Of a DNA stretch of 64,000 bases, positions 17,045-26,880 are shown piece by piece; position 1 is the first letter of the stretch, and each line of letters opens with the position of its first letter. The notes beneath the pieces were generated by a model. The model was not told where the DNA came from. It was given only the letters and a program-made list of their open reading frames with translations, and ran no database searches. A program made the translations under genes and the position numbers. This DNA comes from Muribaculaceae bacterium Zag1 (lineage in GTDB: Bacteria > Bacteroidota > Bacteroidia > Bacteroidales > Muribaculaceae): NCBI GenBank assembly GCA_002633115.1, contig NWBJ01000136.1, forward strand, positions 51,530 through 115,529, read 5' to 3'.

Positions 17045-18760
17045 TTATTGGCGAGGGGTGATTAAGTAGGCGTCATATAAAAATACGGGACTATGGCGCT
17101 TATTATTGCTTGGACGGCGGTTGTCGTCGTAAGTATCGATGTAGGCGCTGTCGGCATACTGCCATAGCTGAGCCGGCAGGTAGTTGCCAACAGGGCCATG
17201 AGTGAGTATCACAAATGGCATGAGGCGGCGCAGAGAGTCGGGCGCAGTCGAGGTCAAGGGCCGGATTTTGCGGTTGGCGGCGTAGACAAGCTCAATCCTC
17301 AGCGAATCCTGGGGCAATGAATAGAAAGGCACCCCCTGCAGGGCAGGTATCTGGCGCGTGGCCGCTATGCTATGCATCTCGGGGTTATTGATGATATTGC
17401 GGGTGCTGGGCATCACGCAACATTCGGCATAAACAAAGAGCATTGTTATGGCAACCACCATAGCAAGCGGTCTGAGCTTAATGGCTGACCATATCAGCCA
17501 TGCCGCAATGGCGGCGCATACCACAGTGAGCACTATCCATAGCGCCAAGGACATATAGCCCGGCTTAGTGGCAAACACCCATCCCAGGGCTGGGAGGGCC
17601 GCAACCACTGCCGACAAGAGGTAGGCATTGATGCGGAAACACACTCGGTCGGCCACTGTGCCTCGGGTATAAGAGGCGAATATGTCGCGCCAGTGCAATA
17701 TCAGGCAGCCCATCAGGTAGGCGGCCGGTATGAGTATTGGCAACAGGTAGCGGCTTTTCTTTTCGGGCAAGAACGACAACAGTATCAGAGACGCGAGCAT
17801 CCAAGCCAGGGAGAAAAGCCAAGGACGGGCAATCTTGCCAAAGTCGCGTTTCCAACTGCCAGTGACCGGCACCCAATAGCACATAGCGGTAATCAGCAGC
17901 AGCGACCAGCACCCGGTCTCGAGGAAGAATTTCCAATAGTACCACCATGGCCTAACGTTGCGATTGACCCACGAGCCCGACTCTTTCTCCACCACGGCTT
18001 GCAATGAATCAGAGTGGAGGAAATGAATCAGCCCATACCACCATCCGCCCACTACCAGGGCCACCACTATCATAGCTATCAGGGCCCACCATTTTCCTCG
18101 CATCGATGGGCGGTAAACTATCCAGAAAGAGATGAGGAATGGCAAGAACAAAGCATAGAGCGACACTGGGCCCTTGCTCATAATCGACAATCCCGTCATC
18201 AAGCCAGCAGCCAGCATGTTGAGCCAGGCTTTCTGGCCTGGTCCCTCCATCCAAGCTAAGGCGAAAAAGTAGATGCCGCCAAGCATGAAAGCATGGCAAT
18301 AGATGTCCCACGAGGCTGTGCGTCCCATCAGCACCACATTGTAGCATGTACACAGCAGCAACGTGGGCATCAGCGGGTCAATTTTAAGCACTCGGCGAGC
18401 CATCTTCCAGAAGAAGAACACCATCAGCAGAGCCGCCACAGCCGCCATTGAGCGCTGCATGGCTATGCTGTCGGGCCGGAGGATTTCGGCTATGGCGGTG
18501 CACCAAGTGGGCAGGGGAGGCTTTTCGAGACGCAAGTCGCCATTCATAGTGGTCACGATCCAATGGTTATCGTAGACCATCTCGCGAGCAGTAATGATGT
18601 TGCGCGATTCCATGATGTCGGGGGCTATGGTGTCGTTGTTCACAAAGAAAGTGGCGATGCAGACGAGCACCACCGCAACTATCACTATCTTGCGTTGCAA
18701 TCCTTCCATTTCTTTAAGCCTGATTGGAACTGCAAAGTTACTGAAAAAAAGCGTACTCAC
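17045..18760 (-). CDS. ArnT/PMT-like glycosyltransferase family 39 protein
   Basis: 571 aa multipass; IMESRNIITAREMVYDNHWIVTTMNGDLRLEKPPLPTW. Confidence 0.85.
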   Translation of the reverse strand: MSTLFFSNFAVPIRLKEMEGLQRKIVIVAVVLVCIATFFVNNDTIAPDIMESRNIITAREMVYDNHWIVTTMNGDLRLEKPPLPTWCTAIAEILRPDSIAMQRSMAAVAALLMVFFFWKMARRVLKIDPLMPTLLLCTCYNVVLMGRTASWDIYCHAFMLGGIYFFALAWMEGPGQKAWLNMLAAGLMTGLSIMSKGPVSLYALFLPFLISFWIVYRPSMRGKWWALIAMIVVALVVGGWWYGLIHFLHSDSLQAVVEKESGSWVNRNVRPWWYYWKFFLETGCWSLLLITAMCYWVPVTGSWKRDFGKIARPWLFSLAWMLASLILLSFLPEKKSRYLLPILIPAAYLMGCLILHWRDIFASYTRGTVADRVCFRINAYLLSAVVAALPALGWVFATKPGYMSLALWIVLTVVCAAIAAWLIWSAIKLRPLAMVVAITMLFVYAECCVMPSTRNIINNPEMHSIAATRQIPALQGVPFYSLPQDSLRIELVYAANRKIRPLTSTAPDSLRRLMPFVILTHGPVGNYLPAQLWQYADSAYIDTYDDNRRPSNNKRHSPVFLYDAYLITPRQ

Positions 18761-18997
18761 CGCTCAATAATGAATAAAAAAGATTAAGAAGTGTGGTCAA
18801 AAGGGAGGGTAAAATAGTCTGAAAAGCGTCACTATTCGACCAATTGGCAAAAATTATGGAATAAATGGGTATTATTTAGGTTACAGTCACAATCACCAAT
18901 TAAATGAAAATCCGTAACTTTGCGCACAGTAAAAGATCACATTTCTGATCGGCAAGAAAAAGTATTTATCAATCCATTTATATTGGCAATAATCACC

Positions 18998-20062
18998 ATG
19001 ATGAAAAGGCTAATGTTGGCAGCAGCCGTGGCTGCGATGCTGATTACCACCGGATGCGACAAGACCCAGAGCACCGAGCAGGTGCGCACGGTCATAGTGT
19101 CTACTCCCCAGCTCGCTGGGAGCGGAGGAGGCCAAGTGAGTCTCCCCGGCGTAGTGAAAGAAGCGCAAAATGTAAAAGCCGCCTTCAAGTCGGCTGGTCA
19201 GCTCATGACTATCCAGGTCAAGGAGGGCGACTATGTAAGCAAAGGGCAATTGATCGCCACGCTCGACGATGTGGACTATCAGATAGCGCTCGATGCGGCG
19301 CAGTCGCAATACACCCAGCTAAAAAGCGAGGTGGGGCGCGTTAAGCAGCTCTATGAGCGCGGCAGCGTCTCGGCCAACGAATATGAGAAAGCCCAGTCGG
19401 GCCTCGAACAAGCCGAAGCTCAGATGAAAGCCAAGCAAAACCAAGTAGACTATACTCGCCTCTACTCGCCCGCCAGCGGATATGTCGAGGATGTGTTTTT
19501 CCATACCGGCGAGATGGTCGATGCCGGTACCCCGGTGTTGTCGCTCATAGATGCCACAGATATGCAAGTCGAGGTGAACATTCCCGTCGACATCTATCGC
19601 CAGCGCCAGGCGCTGAGCGGATTTCAAGCCCAGATTGGCGACCAAAACTATGACATGAGCCTGGTCAGCATCACTCCCAAGACCGATGGCACACAGATGT
19701 ACAAGATGCTGCTGCGCTTCCCGTCATCAGCCAATATGGCCATGGCATCGGGCGCAAACGCTGCAGTGACATTCAATGTCAGTGGCACCGAGGAGCAAAC
19801 GGCCACTGCCTGGTCAATCCCCATGACTGCCCTATTCTACGAGGGCGCAACCCCATGCGTATGGGTAGTAGGCGATGATGCAACAGTGCAGAAGCGCGAA
19901 CTGCGCCTGTCAACTCTCAGCACCGACGGCATGGCCGTGGTCGAGCAGGGCATCAGCGGAGCTGACCGCGTGGTTAAGGCTGGCGTGAAGCATCTGCACC
20001 AAGGCGACAAAGTAGAGATTTTGGACCGCGAATGTAGCACCAACGTAGGAGGACTGCTCTGA
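18998..20062 (+). CDS. RND efflux periplasmic adaptor subunit
   Basis: Lipoprotein signal; GQLMTIQVKEGDYVSKGQLIATLDDVDYQ; start placed at 18998 or 19001 rather than 18920. Confidence 0.9.
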   Translation: MMKRLMLAAAVAAMLITTGCDKTQSTEQVRTVIVSTPQLAGSGGGQVSLPGVVKEAQNVKAAFKSAGQLMTIQVKEGDYVSKGQLIATLDDVDYQIALDAAQSQYTQLKSEVGRVKQLYERGSVSANEYEKAQSGLEQAEAQMKAKQNQVDYTRLYSPASGYVEDVFFHTGEMVDAGTPVLSLIDATDMQVEVNIPVDIYRQRQALSGFQAQIGDQNYDMSLVSITPKTDGTQMYKMLLRFPSSANMAMASGANAAVTFNVSGTEEQTATAWSIPMTALFYEGATPCVWVVGDDATVQKRELRLSTLSTDGMAVVEQGISGADRVVKAGVKHLHQGDKVEILDRECSTNVGGLL

Positions 20063-23000
20063 TGAAGATAGTTAAATATTTGGTGAATCACCCCACGTTG
20101 ATGTGGTCGCTGCTGGCAGCCATAGTCATAGGCGGAGTGTTGTCATTCATGAGGATGCCAAAACTCGAAGACCCGGCTGTGCCTGTCAAGCAAGTGATGA
20201 TGGTGGTGGCTCGGCCCGGAGCCAGTGTCCATGAGATGGAGCTGCAAGTGGCTCAGCCTGTTGAGGATGCGCTGCGCACCCTGCCCGATGTCAAGAAAAT
20301 CAAGACCGATGTGCAGCAAGGCATGGTGATGTTTACGGTCGAGCTTGAGATGACCGTGCTGATGGAGGACCTGGAGCAGCATTTCGACCTGTTGCGTCGC
20401 AAGGCCAACGATATCCAAGCCTCATTGCCGAGCGGTTGCGTAGCCACCATGGTCATCGATGATCAGATGGATGTCTATGGCATCTTCTATTCGCTGCAAG
20501 GCGAGGGTTACGACTACCCCGAATTGTATGAATACGCCAAGCTGATACGCCGCGAACTCGTGGCCATCAAGGGCGTGAAGCGCGTCAATATCGTGGGCGA
20601 CCGCGAGGAGACTGTCAATATCACCCTCGACAAAGCCATGATTTCGCAAAACGGCATCCTGCCGACCCAAATCATGTTGGCGCTACAGGATGTTGGCAAA
20701 CCGGTTGATTCTGGCCTATTCTCAGTCGACAATCAGCGCATAGCCATGCGTGTGGATACGATGATCAATACAGTCGACGACGTACGCAACCTGTACATCC
20801 CCACTATGGATGGGCGCCGCATACGTCTTGGCGATGTAGCCACGGTCGAGCGCGCATTCAAGCAGCCTCACAGCAATGGCTTCTTCGTCAACGGCCAACC
20901 GGCTCTCGCTATCTGCCTTGCTTTGGAGGACGATGTAGTGGTGCCTGACCTGGGCAAAGAGGTTGATGCCAAGCTCGCCGAGGTGATGCAGCGCTTGCCG
21001 GTAGGCTTGACAACCGAAAAGATATTTTTCCAGCCCGACAAAGTGAGCGAGGCCATCAACTCGTTTATGGTCAATCTGGTCGAGTCGGTGCTGATTGTGA
21101 TTCTGCTCTTGGTGTTCTCGATGGGATGGCGCGGAGGCGTGATAATCGGCGTAGGCCTGATTCTGACTATTTGCGCCTCATTCCCGATACTGATGCAGCT
21201 CGGCACTACGCTGCAGCGCATCTCGCTGGGAGCCTTCATCGTGGCTATGGGCATGCTTGTCGATAACGCTATTGTGGTGATGGACGGCATACTCAAGGAT
21301 CGCAAGCGCGGTCTGCCCATGAACCAGTGGCTATATCGCACAGGCCGAGTCACGGCTATGCCTCTGCTCGGCGCAACCATAATCGCTGCCACGACATTTA
21401 TCAGCGTATTCTTGTCGCCTGACTCAACTGGCGAATATGCCCATGACCTATTCTTGGTGCTGGCAGTGAGCTTGTTGGTGAGCTGGGTGCTGGCTTTGGT
21501 GCAAGTGCCATTTTTCTGCAAGAGATTTTTGCCGAGAGAGGAAAAGACAAAGGCGCAAAGGCGCAAAGGCGCAAAGGAGAGTGCCGACGAGGATGCTCAG
21601 ATTTACAGCGGTCCCGTGTACAGCACTATGCGCACGGCTGTGACCTGGGTCACCGGCCATACCAAGACATCGTTGGTGGCTGCCTTGATGGTGCTGGGTC
21701 TGGCTCTGGTGTGCATGAATTTCGTAAAGAATCGCTTCTTCCCCGACTTTGAATACAAACAATTCGTGGTGGAATATCAGATGCCGCCGCAGACCAGTCC
21801 CGACCAAGTCAAGACCGACCTGCTCGCTATCTCTGACACCCTGATGCGCATGCCCGGCATTGAGAGGGTAGCGGCAAGCGTGGGCGGACCTCCAGCTCGC
21901 TATTGCTTGGTGCGCCCGATGAACAATGGCGGCACAGCTTATGGCGAACTCATTATCGACTGCCCCGACTACAATGGGGTGATGGCTGTGATACCTCAAG
22001 TGAGGGATTATATCCGCAACAATTATCCCGATGCCTACGCTCGCATACGCAAGTATAACTTCTCGATTGCCACATCGCATACCGTCGAGGTGCAATTCTC
22101 CGGTCCCGACCCCGAAGTACTGCGCGACCTCAGCGCTCAGGCCCAGGCGATAATGCGAGATTGCAAGTATGTGGATGCTTATTCGGTGCAAGACAACTGG
22201 AAGCCTCGCACAGCATCATGGACATTTGACTATGACACCAGCGATGGCGCCCGCTCGGGCATCAAGCGCAGCGACATTGCCAACGCTCTGCAAGCCGCCA
22301 CCGAGGGCATGACCGTGGGCGTAATGTCGGATGCCGACAAGATGCTGATGGTCAACCTGCAAGTGCGCAATGCAGATGGCTCGCTTATCACCGATCCCGC
22401 AGAAATGCCAGTGTGGAACATGGCTGGCACAGTAGCTACCGTGGGTAGCGTGGTGCGCGGTCATCATCTGATGTCGGAGGAGAACGCTATCTACCGTCTC
22501 AATGGCGCTCGCGCTATCGAGGTGGAGTGTGACCCCGATGGTGACAACGAATTTGCCACCCCGGCCAAAATCCTTGAGGACATCACCGATAAGATTGAGG
22601 CTATCCCCTTGCCGCAAGGCTATTCTATGAAATGGGTGGGCGAGCAAGAACTGCAAAACGAAGCCATGGGCAATCTCTATGGATATATGCCATTGATGTT
22701 TTTCATCATGATAGTAGTGTTGTTGTTGCTCTTCGACCGCTGGAAGCGCGCGATTGTGATTCTGCTCTGCTTGCCGTTTATCCTGTGCGGCATCACTCCG
22801 GCATTGTTCTTCACCTCTACGCCGTTCACCTTCATGGCCATCATCGGCATGATGGGTCTGATGGGCATGATGACCAAGAATACCATCGTGCTTGTCGACG
22901 AGGCCGATCGTTTGATGCGTGAGAAAGGGTATGCAGTAAGACAAGCAGCCATCGAGGCCACCATTTCACGCGTTAGGCCAGTGCTCTTGGCATCACTCAC

Positions 23001-23271
23001 TACCATTGTGGGTATGATACCCCTGATTCCAGACCCGATGTACGGCTCGTTGGCCATCACCATCATGGGCGGATTGCTGGTGGGCACATTGATTACCCTG
23101 CTCCTCTTACCTCTGCTTTACGTAGTGTTTATTTCTGACGGAGATGTAGCAAAATCGAACCCTGAAAATAATGATGACGATGAAAACTATGATAATGGGC
23201 GCCGCGTTGCTGGCCGTGATAGCCATGCAGGCGCAGTCGCCGATGAGGCTCTCGCACCAGCAATGCATTGA
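20062..23271 (+). CDS. RND efflux inner-membrane permease (AcrB-like)
   Basis: 1069 aa; VIGGVLSFMRMPKLEDPAVPVKQVMMVVARPGA; GMLVDNAIVVMDGI; GLMGMMTKNTIVLVDEAD. Confidence 0.95.
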   Translation: MKIVKYLVNHPTLMWSLLAAIVIGGVLSFMRMPKLEDPAVPVKQVMMVVARPGASVHEMELQVAQPVEDALRTLPDVKKIKTDVQQGMVMFTVELEMTVLMEDLEQHFDLLRRKANDIQASLPSGCVATMVIDDQMDVYGIFYSLQGEGYDYPELYEYAKLIRRELVAIKGVKRVNIVGDREETVNITLDKAMISQNGILPTQIMLALQDVGKPVDSGLFSVDNQRIAMRVDTMINTVDDVRNLYIPTMDGRRIRLGDVATVERAFKQPHSNGFFVNGQPALAICLALEDDVVVPDLGKEVDAKLAEVMQRLPVGLTTEKIFFQPDKVSEAINSFMVNLVESVLIVILLLVFSMGWRGGVIIGVGLILTICASFPILMQLGTTLQRISLGAFIVAMGMLVDNAIVVMDGILKDRKRGLPMNQWLYRTGRVTAMPLLGATIIAATTFISVFLSPDSTGEYAHDLFLVLAVSLLVSWVLALVQVPFFCKRFLPREEKTKAQRRKGAKESADEDAQIYSGPVYSTMRTAVTWVTGHTKTSLVAALMVLGLALVCMNFVKNRFFPDFEYKQFVVEYQMPPQTSPDQVKTDLLAISDTLMRMPGIERVAASVGGPPARYCLVRPMNNGGTAYGELIIDCPDYNGVMAVIPQVRDYIRNNYPDAYARIRKYNFSIATSHTVEVQFSGPDPEVLRDLSAQAQAIMRDCKYVDAYSVQDNWKPRTASWTFDYDTSDGARSGIKRSDIANALQAATEGMTVGVMSDADKMLMVNLQVRNADGSLITDPAEMPVWNMAGTVATVGSVVRGHHLMSEENAIYRLNGARAIEVECDPDGDNEFATPAKILEDITDKIEAIPLPQGYSMKWVGEQELQNEAMGNLYGYMPLMFFIMIVVLLLLFDRWKRAIVILLCLPFILCGITPALFFTSTPFTFMAIIGMMGLMGMMTKNTIVLVDEADRLMREKGYAVRQAAIEATISRVRPVLLASLTTIVGMIPLIPDPMYGSLAITIMGGLLVGTLITLLLLPLLYVVFISDGDVAKSNPENNDDDENYDNGRRVAGRDSHAGAVADEALAPAMH
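21550..21581 (+). repeat. Octanucleotide microsatellite inside the RND permease ORF
   Basis: (CAAAGGCG)x3 plus CAAAGGAG, encoding KAQRRKGAKE. Confidence 0.85.
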
Positions 23272-24493
23272 GATGGCCGTAGCCTCGAGCCAGGACGTGG
23301 CTATCGCCCGCAACGAGGCCACGCAGGGCTCGCTCGATGTGGGCGTGGCCAAGACAAACCGTTTGCCTCGCCTGTCGGGCTCGGCCATGGGATTCTATAT
23401 GGCTCCCAACATGGATATGAGCGGCATGGACTTTGTGATGCACGGCGCTTGGTCAGCCGGTCTGAGCCTGACTCAGCCAGTGTGGGCCGGAGGCAAGATT
23501 ACAGCCGGAATCAAGCTGGCTGAGATTGGCCGCGATGCCAAGCAGCTGCAATCGACCGCTACGCGGCTCGATGTGGTGTGCGATGCCGACAATGCCTATT
23601 GGACATACATAGCCGTGCTCGAAAAGCAGCAGATGCTCCTGTCTTTGCTGCAGTATGTCGAGGAGGCTTATCAACAGGTCGAGGCATCGGTGTCGGCCGA
23701 AATGTCAACACGCGCCGATATGCTCCGCCTTGAGGCCAAGCGCAGTGATGTGAAGTACCAGATCGAAAAGGTAGAGAGCGGCATCGACATGTGCCGCATG
23801 GGCCTGTGCCGCATCATCGGCGTGGACTATGACACCCCAATCGAGCCAACAGATACGGCTATGACAATTGCCAGCCCTATGGAGTTTTTCTCGCTTGGCC
23901 GGGGAGCTGAGGATAGACCGGAGTACCAGTTGCTCAACAAGCAAATCCAGGCAGCTCAGCAGCAAGTGAAGCTTACTCGCGGCGATTTCCTGCCCACGGT
24001 GGGCTTGTCGGCAATGTACAATTGGTATGGCAATATGAAGCTCAAAGGCACTGCCAGCGATGGCATGGGAGGGTACATACCTTATACTCAGAAGATAAAT
24101 GATAACTTTGGCCTCGCTGTCCTGTCAGTAAACATTCCGCTGGTCAACTGGGGCGAAGGCTGCAAAAAGGTGAAGCAAAAGAAGATAGCAGTGCAGAATG
24201 CCCAACTCGAACTGGAAAAGAATACCAAACTGCTCGACTTGCAGCTGCGCAACTCGCGCCAGAATCTGACCACTGCCTATTCGATGATCGCTACGGCATC
24301 GACCGGTTTGGAGCAAGCGGCCGAGGCTCTGAGGGTAGTGCAAGACCGATTTGACGTGGGCCTATGCACAGTGACCGATCTGCTCGAGGCCCAGAGCCAA
24401 TGGCACCAAGCGCGTTCCAACCTCATCGAGGCTCGCACTCAATACAAGATTTACGAAACCGAATACCTGAGAGCAGCAGGACGACTGGAGTGA
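23171..24493 (+). CDS. TolC family outer membrane efflux protein
   Basis: MRLSHQQCIEMAVASSQDVAIARNE; GLSLTQPVWAGGKI. Confidence 0.9.
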   Translation: MMTMKTMIMGAALLAVIAMQAQSPMRLSHQQCIEMAVASSQDVAIARNEATQGSLDVGVAKTNRLPRLSGSAMGFYMAPNMDMSGMDFVMHGAWSAGLSLTQPVWAGGKITAGIKLAEIGRDAKQLQSTATRLDVVCDADNAYWTYIAVLEKQQMLLSLLQYVEEAYQQVEASVSAEMSTRADMLRLEAKRSDVKYQIEKVESGIDMCRMGLCRIIGVDYDTPIEPTDTAMTIASPMEFFSLGRGAEDRPEYQLLNKQIQAAQQQVKLTRGDFLPTVGLSAMYNWYGNMKLKGTASDGMGGYIPYTQKINDNFGLAVLSVNIPLVNWGEGCKKVKQKKIAVQNAQLELEKNTKLLDLQLRNSRQNLTTAYSMIATASTGLEQAAEALRVVQDRFDVGLCTVTDLLEAQSQWHQARSNLIEARTQYKIYETEYLRAAGRLE

Positions 24494-24654
24494 AGAATGA
24501 AAAATGAAGAATGAAAAATGAAGAATGAAAAATGGCCATCCGGATTGAGCCCGGATGGCCATTTTTCATTCTTCATTTTTAATTTTTCATTTCAATTTGA
24601 AGCCGGATGGCCATTTTCCATTCTTCATTCTTCATTTTTCATTTCAATTTGAAG
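24494..24654. repeat. 7-bp-period (AATGAAR) inverted-repeat element with GGCCATCCGG..CCGGATGGCC core
   Basis: AATGAAA AATGAAG AATGAAA.. arm, core ATGGCCATCCGGATTGAGCCCGGATGGCCAT, complementary arm, then a partial tandem copy including the end of the GH3 gene. Confidence 0.85.
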
Positions 24655-26879
24655 GTGGCAGAAGATTTTATATCTGTGGCTGAGGCAGCGGCGTGAGCGA
24701 TAAATTCGCCTGGCTCGGCTACCCATTGATGGGCTGCCGCGTCGAAATAGCTAAGCTCATCCTTGCCGATGGTGATGGTCACATCCTTGGTTTCGCCAGG
24801 TGCGAGGCTCACCTTTGCAAACCCTTTAAGCTCCTTGACCGGACGGTCGACCGAGCATTTCTTGTCGGTGATGTAAAGTTGCACAATCTCGCTGCCGGGG
24901 CGTGAGCCGGTGTTGGTCACCGGGATGGTGAAGGTAATCTGGTCGTCAGCACCCATCTCATTCTTGTCGGCAGTGATTTTGCCGTAAGCAAAAGTGGTGT
25001 AGCTCAGGCCGTGCCCGAAGGGGAAGAGAGGCTTAAGCTTTTGCTTATCGGCCCAACGATAGCCCACATAGATGCCCTCGGTGTATTCCTCATCGAGGAT
25101 GTTGCTGCCATCGTTGCGAGGAATGCCTGGGTAGGCCTTCTCGCCAAAGCTGTGGGCGCCAACGTCGGAGAGGCGCTGCGGGAAGGTGAAAGGCAGTTTG
25201 CCCGAGGGGTTCACGGCACCGTAGAGCACATCGGCAATCGAGTTGCCAGCCTCAGAGCCGAGGAACCAAGCCTGCACGATGGCTGGCACCTTATTCACCC
25301 AAGGCATTGCCACAGCGTTGCCCGAGATATTGACCACCACCAGGTTGGGGTTGGCCTTGGCGAGAGCCTCGATCAGGGCATCCTGAGCGTAGGGAAGTTC
25401 GAGGCCAGCGCGGTCGCTGTCTTCGCAATCCTGGTGAGCAGCCTTGTTGAGACCGCCAACAAAGATTACATAATCGGCATTTTTAGCCTCGGCAACAGCC
25501 TCGTCAACAAGCTCTTGCTCAGAGCGAGATTCTCTCAGGTCTTGGCCAGTGGTAACGCCATTGTATTCACCGCCTACATCGCCCACGTATCCGCGCACCC
25601 AGTCGACTTGGCAACCAGCCGGAGCTGAAGCGCGCAAGCCATCGAGGGGAGATACTTCGCGTTGCACCTTGAGCGAGGACGAGCCACCGCCTACGGTCAT
25701 CATCTTCACAGCGTTTTCACCCACCACGAGGATTCGCTTGGGCGCACCTGAGATGGGGAGGACAGCGCCGTCATTCTTGAGCAGCACGATGCCTTCGTTG
25801 CCAATCTGGCGAGCGGCGTCATAATGCTCGGGCGAGAGCATCGAGCCCCAGGGGCGATTGCGGTCCATAGCAGTGCGCATTATCAGGCGCAATACGCGGC
25901 GAGCCTTGTCATCGAGTTCGTCGGTGCCTACTTCGCCATTGACAATCTTCTGGAAATAGGGTTGAGCCAGATAGTAGTTGTCATAAGCGTTGCTGGCGCC
26001 GTTGGCCAGACCGTCGGTCCAAGAGCCGAACTCCATATCCAGGCCGTTGGCGATAGCCTGGTCCGTATCGTGGGTACCGCCCCAGTCGCTCACCACCACG
26101 CCGTCAAATCCCCATTCCTTCTTAAGGATGTCGTTGAGGGTGTATTGGTTGTGACACAGGTGCTGGTCTTTGTACAAGTTGTAAGCGCCCATGATAGCCC
26201 AAGCGCCGCCCTCTTGCACAGCGGCCTTGAAAGCCGGCAGGTAGATCTCATAGAGGGTGCGGTCATCGATGAGCACATTGGTGGTGTGACGATTCACCTC
26301 TTGGTTGTTGAGGCAGTAATGCTTCACGCATGCCGACACGCCGTTAGACTGTAGTCCTTGGATATAAGGCACCACCATCTTTGAGGCCAAGTAGGGGTCT
26401 TCGCCCATGTATTCAAAGTTGCGGCCGTTGAGGGGAGTGCGGTAGATGTTGATGCCGGGGCCGAGGAGCATCTGCTTGTTGCGATAGCGAGCCTCTTCGC
26501 CCACAGCTACGCCGTAGATGCGCGACATCTCAGGATTCCAGGTGGCGGCGAGAGCGGTGAGGGCTGGGAAAGCCACGCACGAGTCGTTGGTCCAGCCTGC
26601 TTGGTCCCACTCGTCCCATAGCACCTCGGGGCGCACGCCGTGAGGGCCGTCGTCGGTCCAAACCTCGGGAATGCCGAGGCGCTTTACGCCAGGCGAACCG
26701 AATTTTGACTGAGCATGGATGATAGCGATTTTCTCGGCAGTTGTCATGCGCGAGAGGGCGTCATCGACGCGCTGCTCGATGGGGAGAGTATCATCGAGGT
26801 ATGGCGCGGTCGACTTAGCGAAGATAGTGTTGGCGCTAAGCGCCAGCACTATCGATATAGAAATTGAAAACCTGTTCAT
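24639..26879 (-). CDS. Glycoside hydrolase family 3 beta-glucosidase
   Basis: GVSACVKHYCLNNQEVNRH, DGVVVSDWGGTHD; FnIII-like C-terminus. Confidence 0.93.
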   Translation of the reverse strand: MNRFSISISIVLALSANTIFAKSTAPYLDDTLPIEQRVDDALSRMTTAEKIAIIHAQSKFGSPGVKRLGIPEVWTDDGPHGVRPEVLWDEWDQAGWTNDSCVAFPALTALAATWNPEMSRIYGVAVGEEARYRNKQMLLGPGINIYRTPLNGRNFEYMGEDPYLASKMVVPYIQGLQSNGVSACVKHYCLNNQEVNRHTTNVLIDDRTLYEIYLPAFKAAVQEGGAWAIMGAYNLYKDQHLCHNQYTLNDILKKEWGFDGVVVSDWGGTHDTDQAIANGLDMEFGSWTDGLANGASNAYDNYYLAQPYFQKIVNGEVGTDELDDKARRVLRLIMRTAMDRNRPWGSMLSPEHYDAARQIGNEGIVLLKNDGAVLPISGAPKRILVVGENAVKMMTVGGGSSSLKVQREVSPLDGLRASAPAGCQVDWVRGYVGDVGGEYNGVTTGQDLRESRSEQELVDEAVAEAKNADYVIFVGGLNKAAHQDCEDSDRAGLELPYAQDALIEALAKANPNLVVVNISGNAVAMPWVNKVPAIVQAWFLGSEAGNSIADVLYGAVNPSGKLPFTFPQRLSDVGAHSFGEKAYPGIPRNDGSNILDEEYTEGIYVGYRWADKQKLKPLFPFGHGLSYTTFAYGKITADKNEMGADDQITFTIPVTNTGSRPGSEIVQLYITDKKCSVDRPVKELKGFAKVSLAPGETKDVTITIGKDELSYFDAAAHQWVAEPGEFIAHAAASATDIKSSATFKLK

Positions 26880-26880
26880 T

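Noticed and set aside
19010-23443. Long minus-strand ORFs opposite the RND operon (for example 247 and 242 aa)
   Set aside because: Antisense shadows of GC-rich coding sequence; His/Leu-rich and without recognisable motifs.
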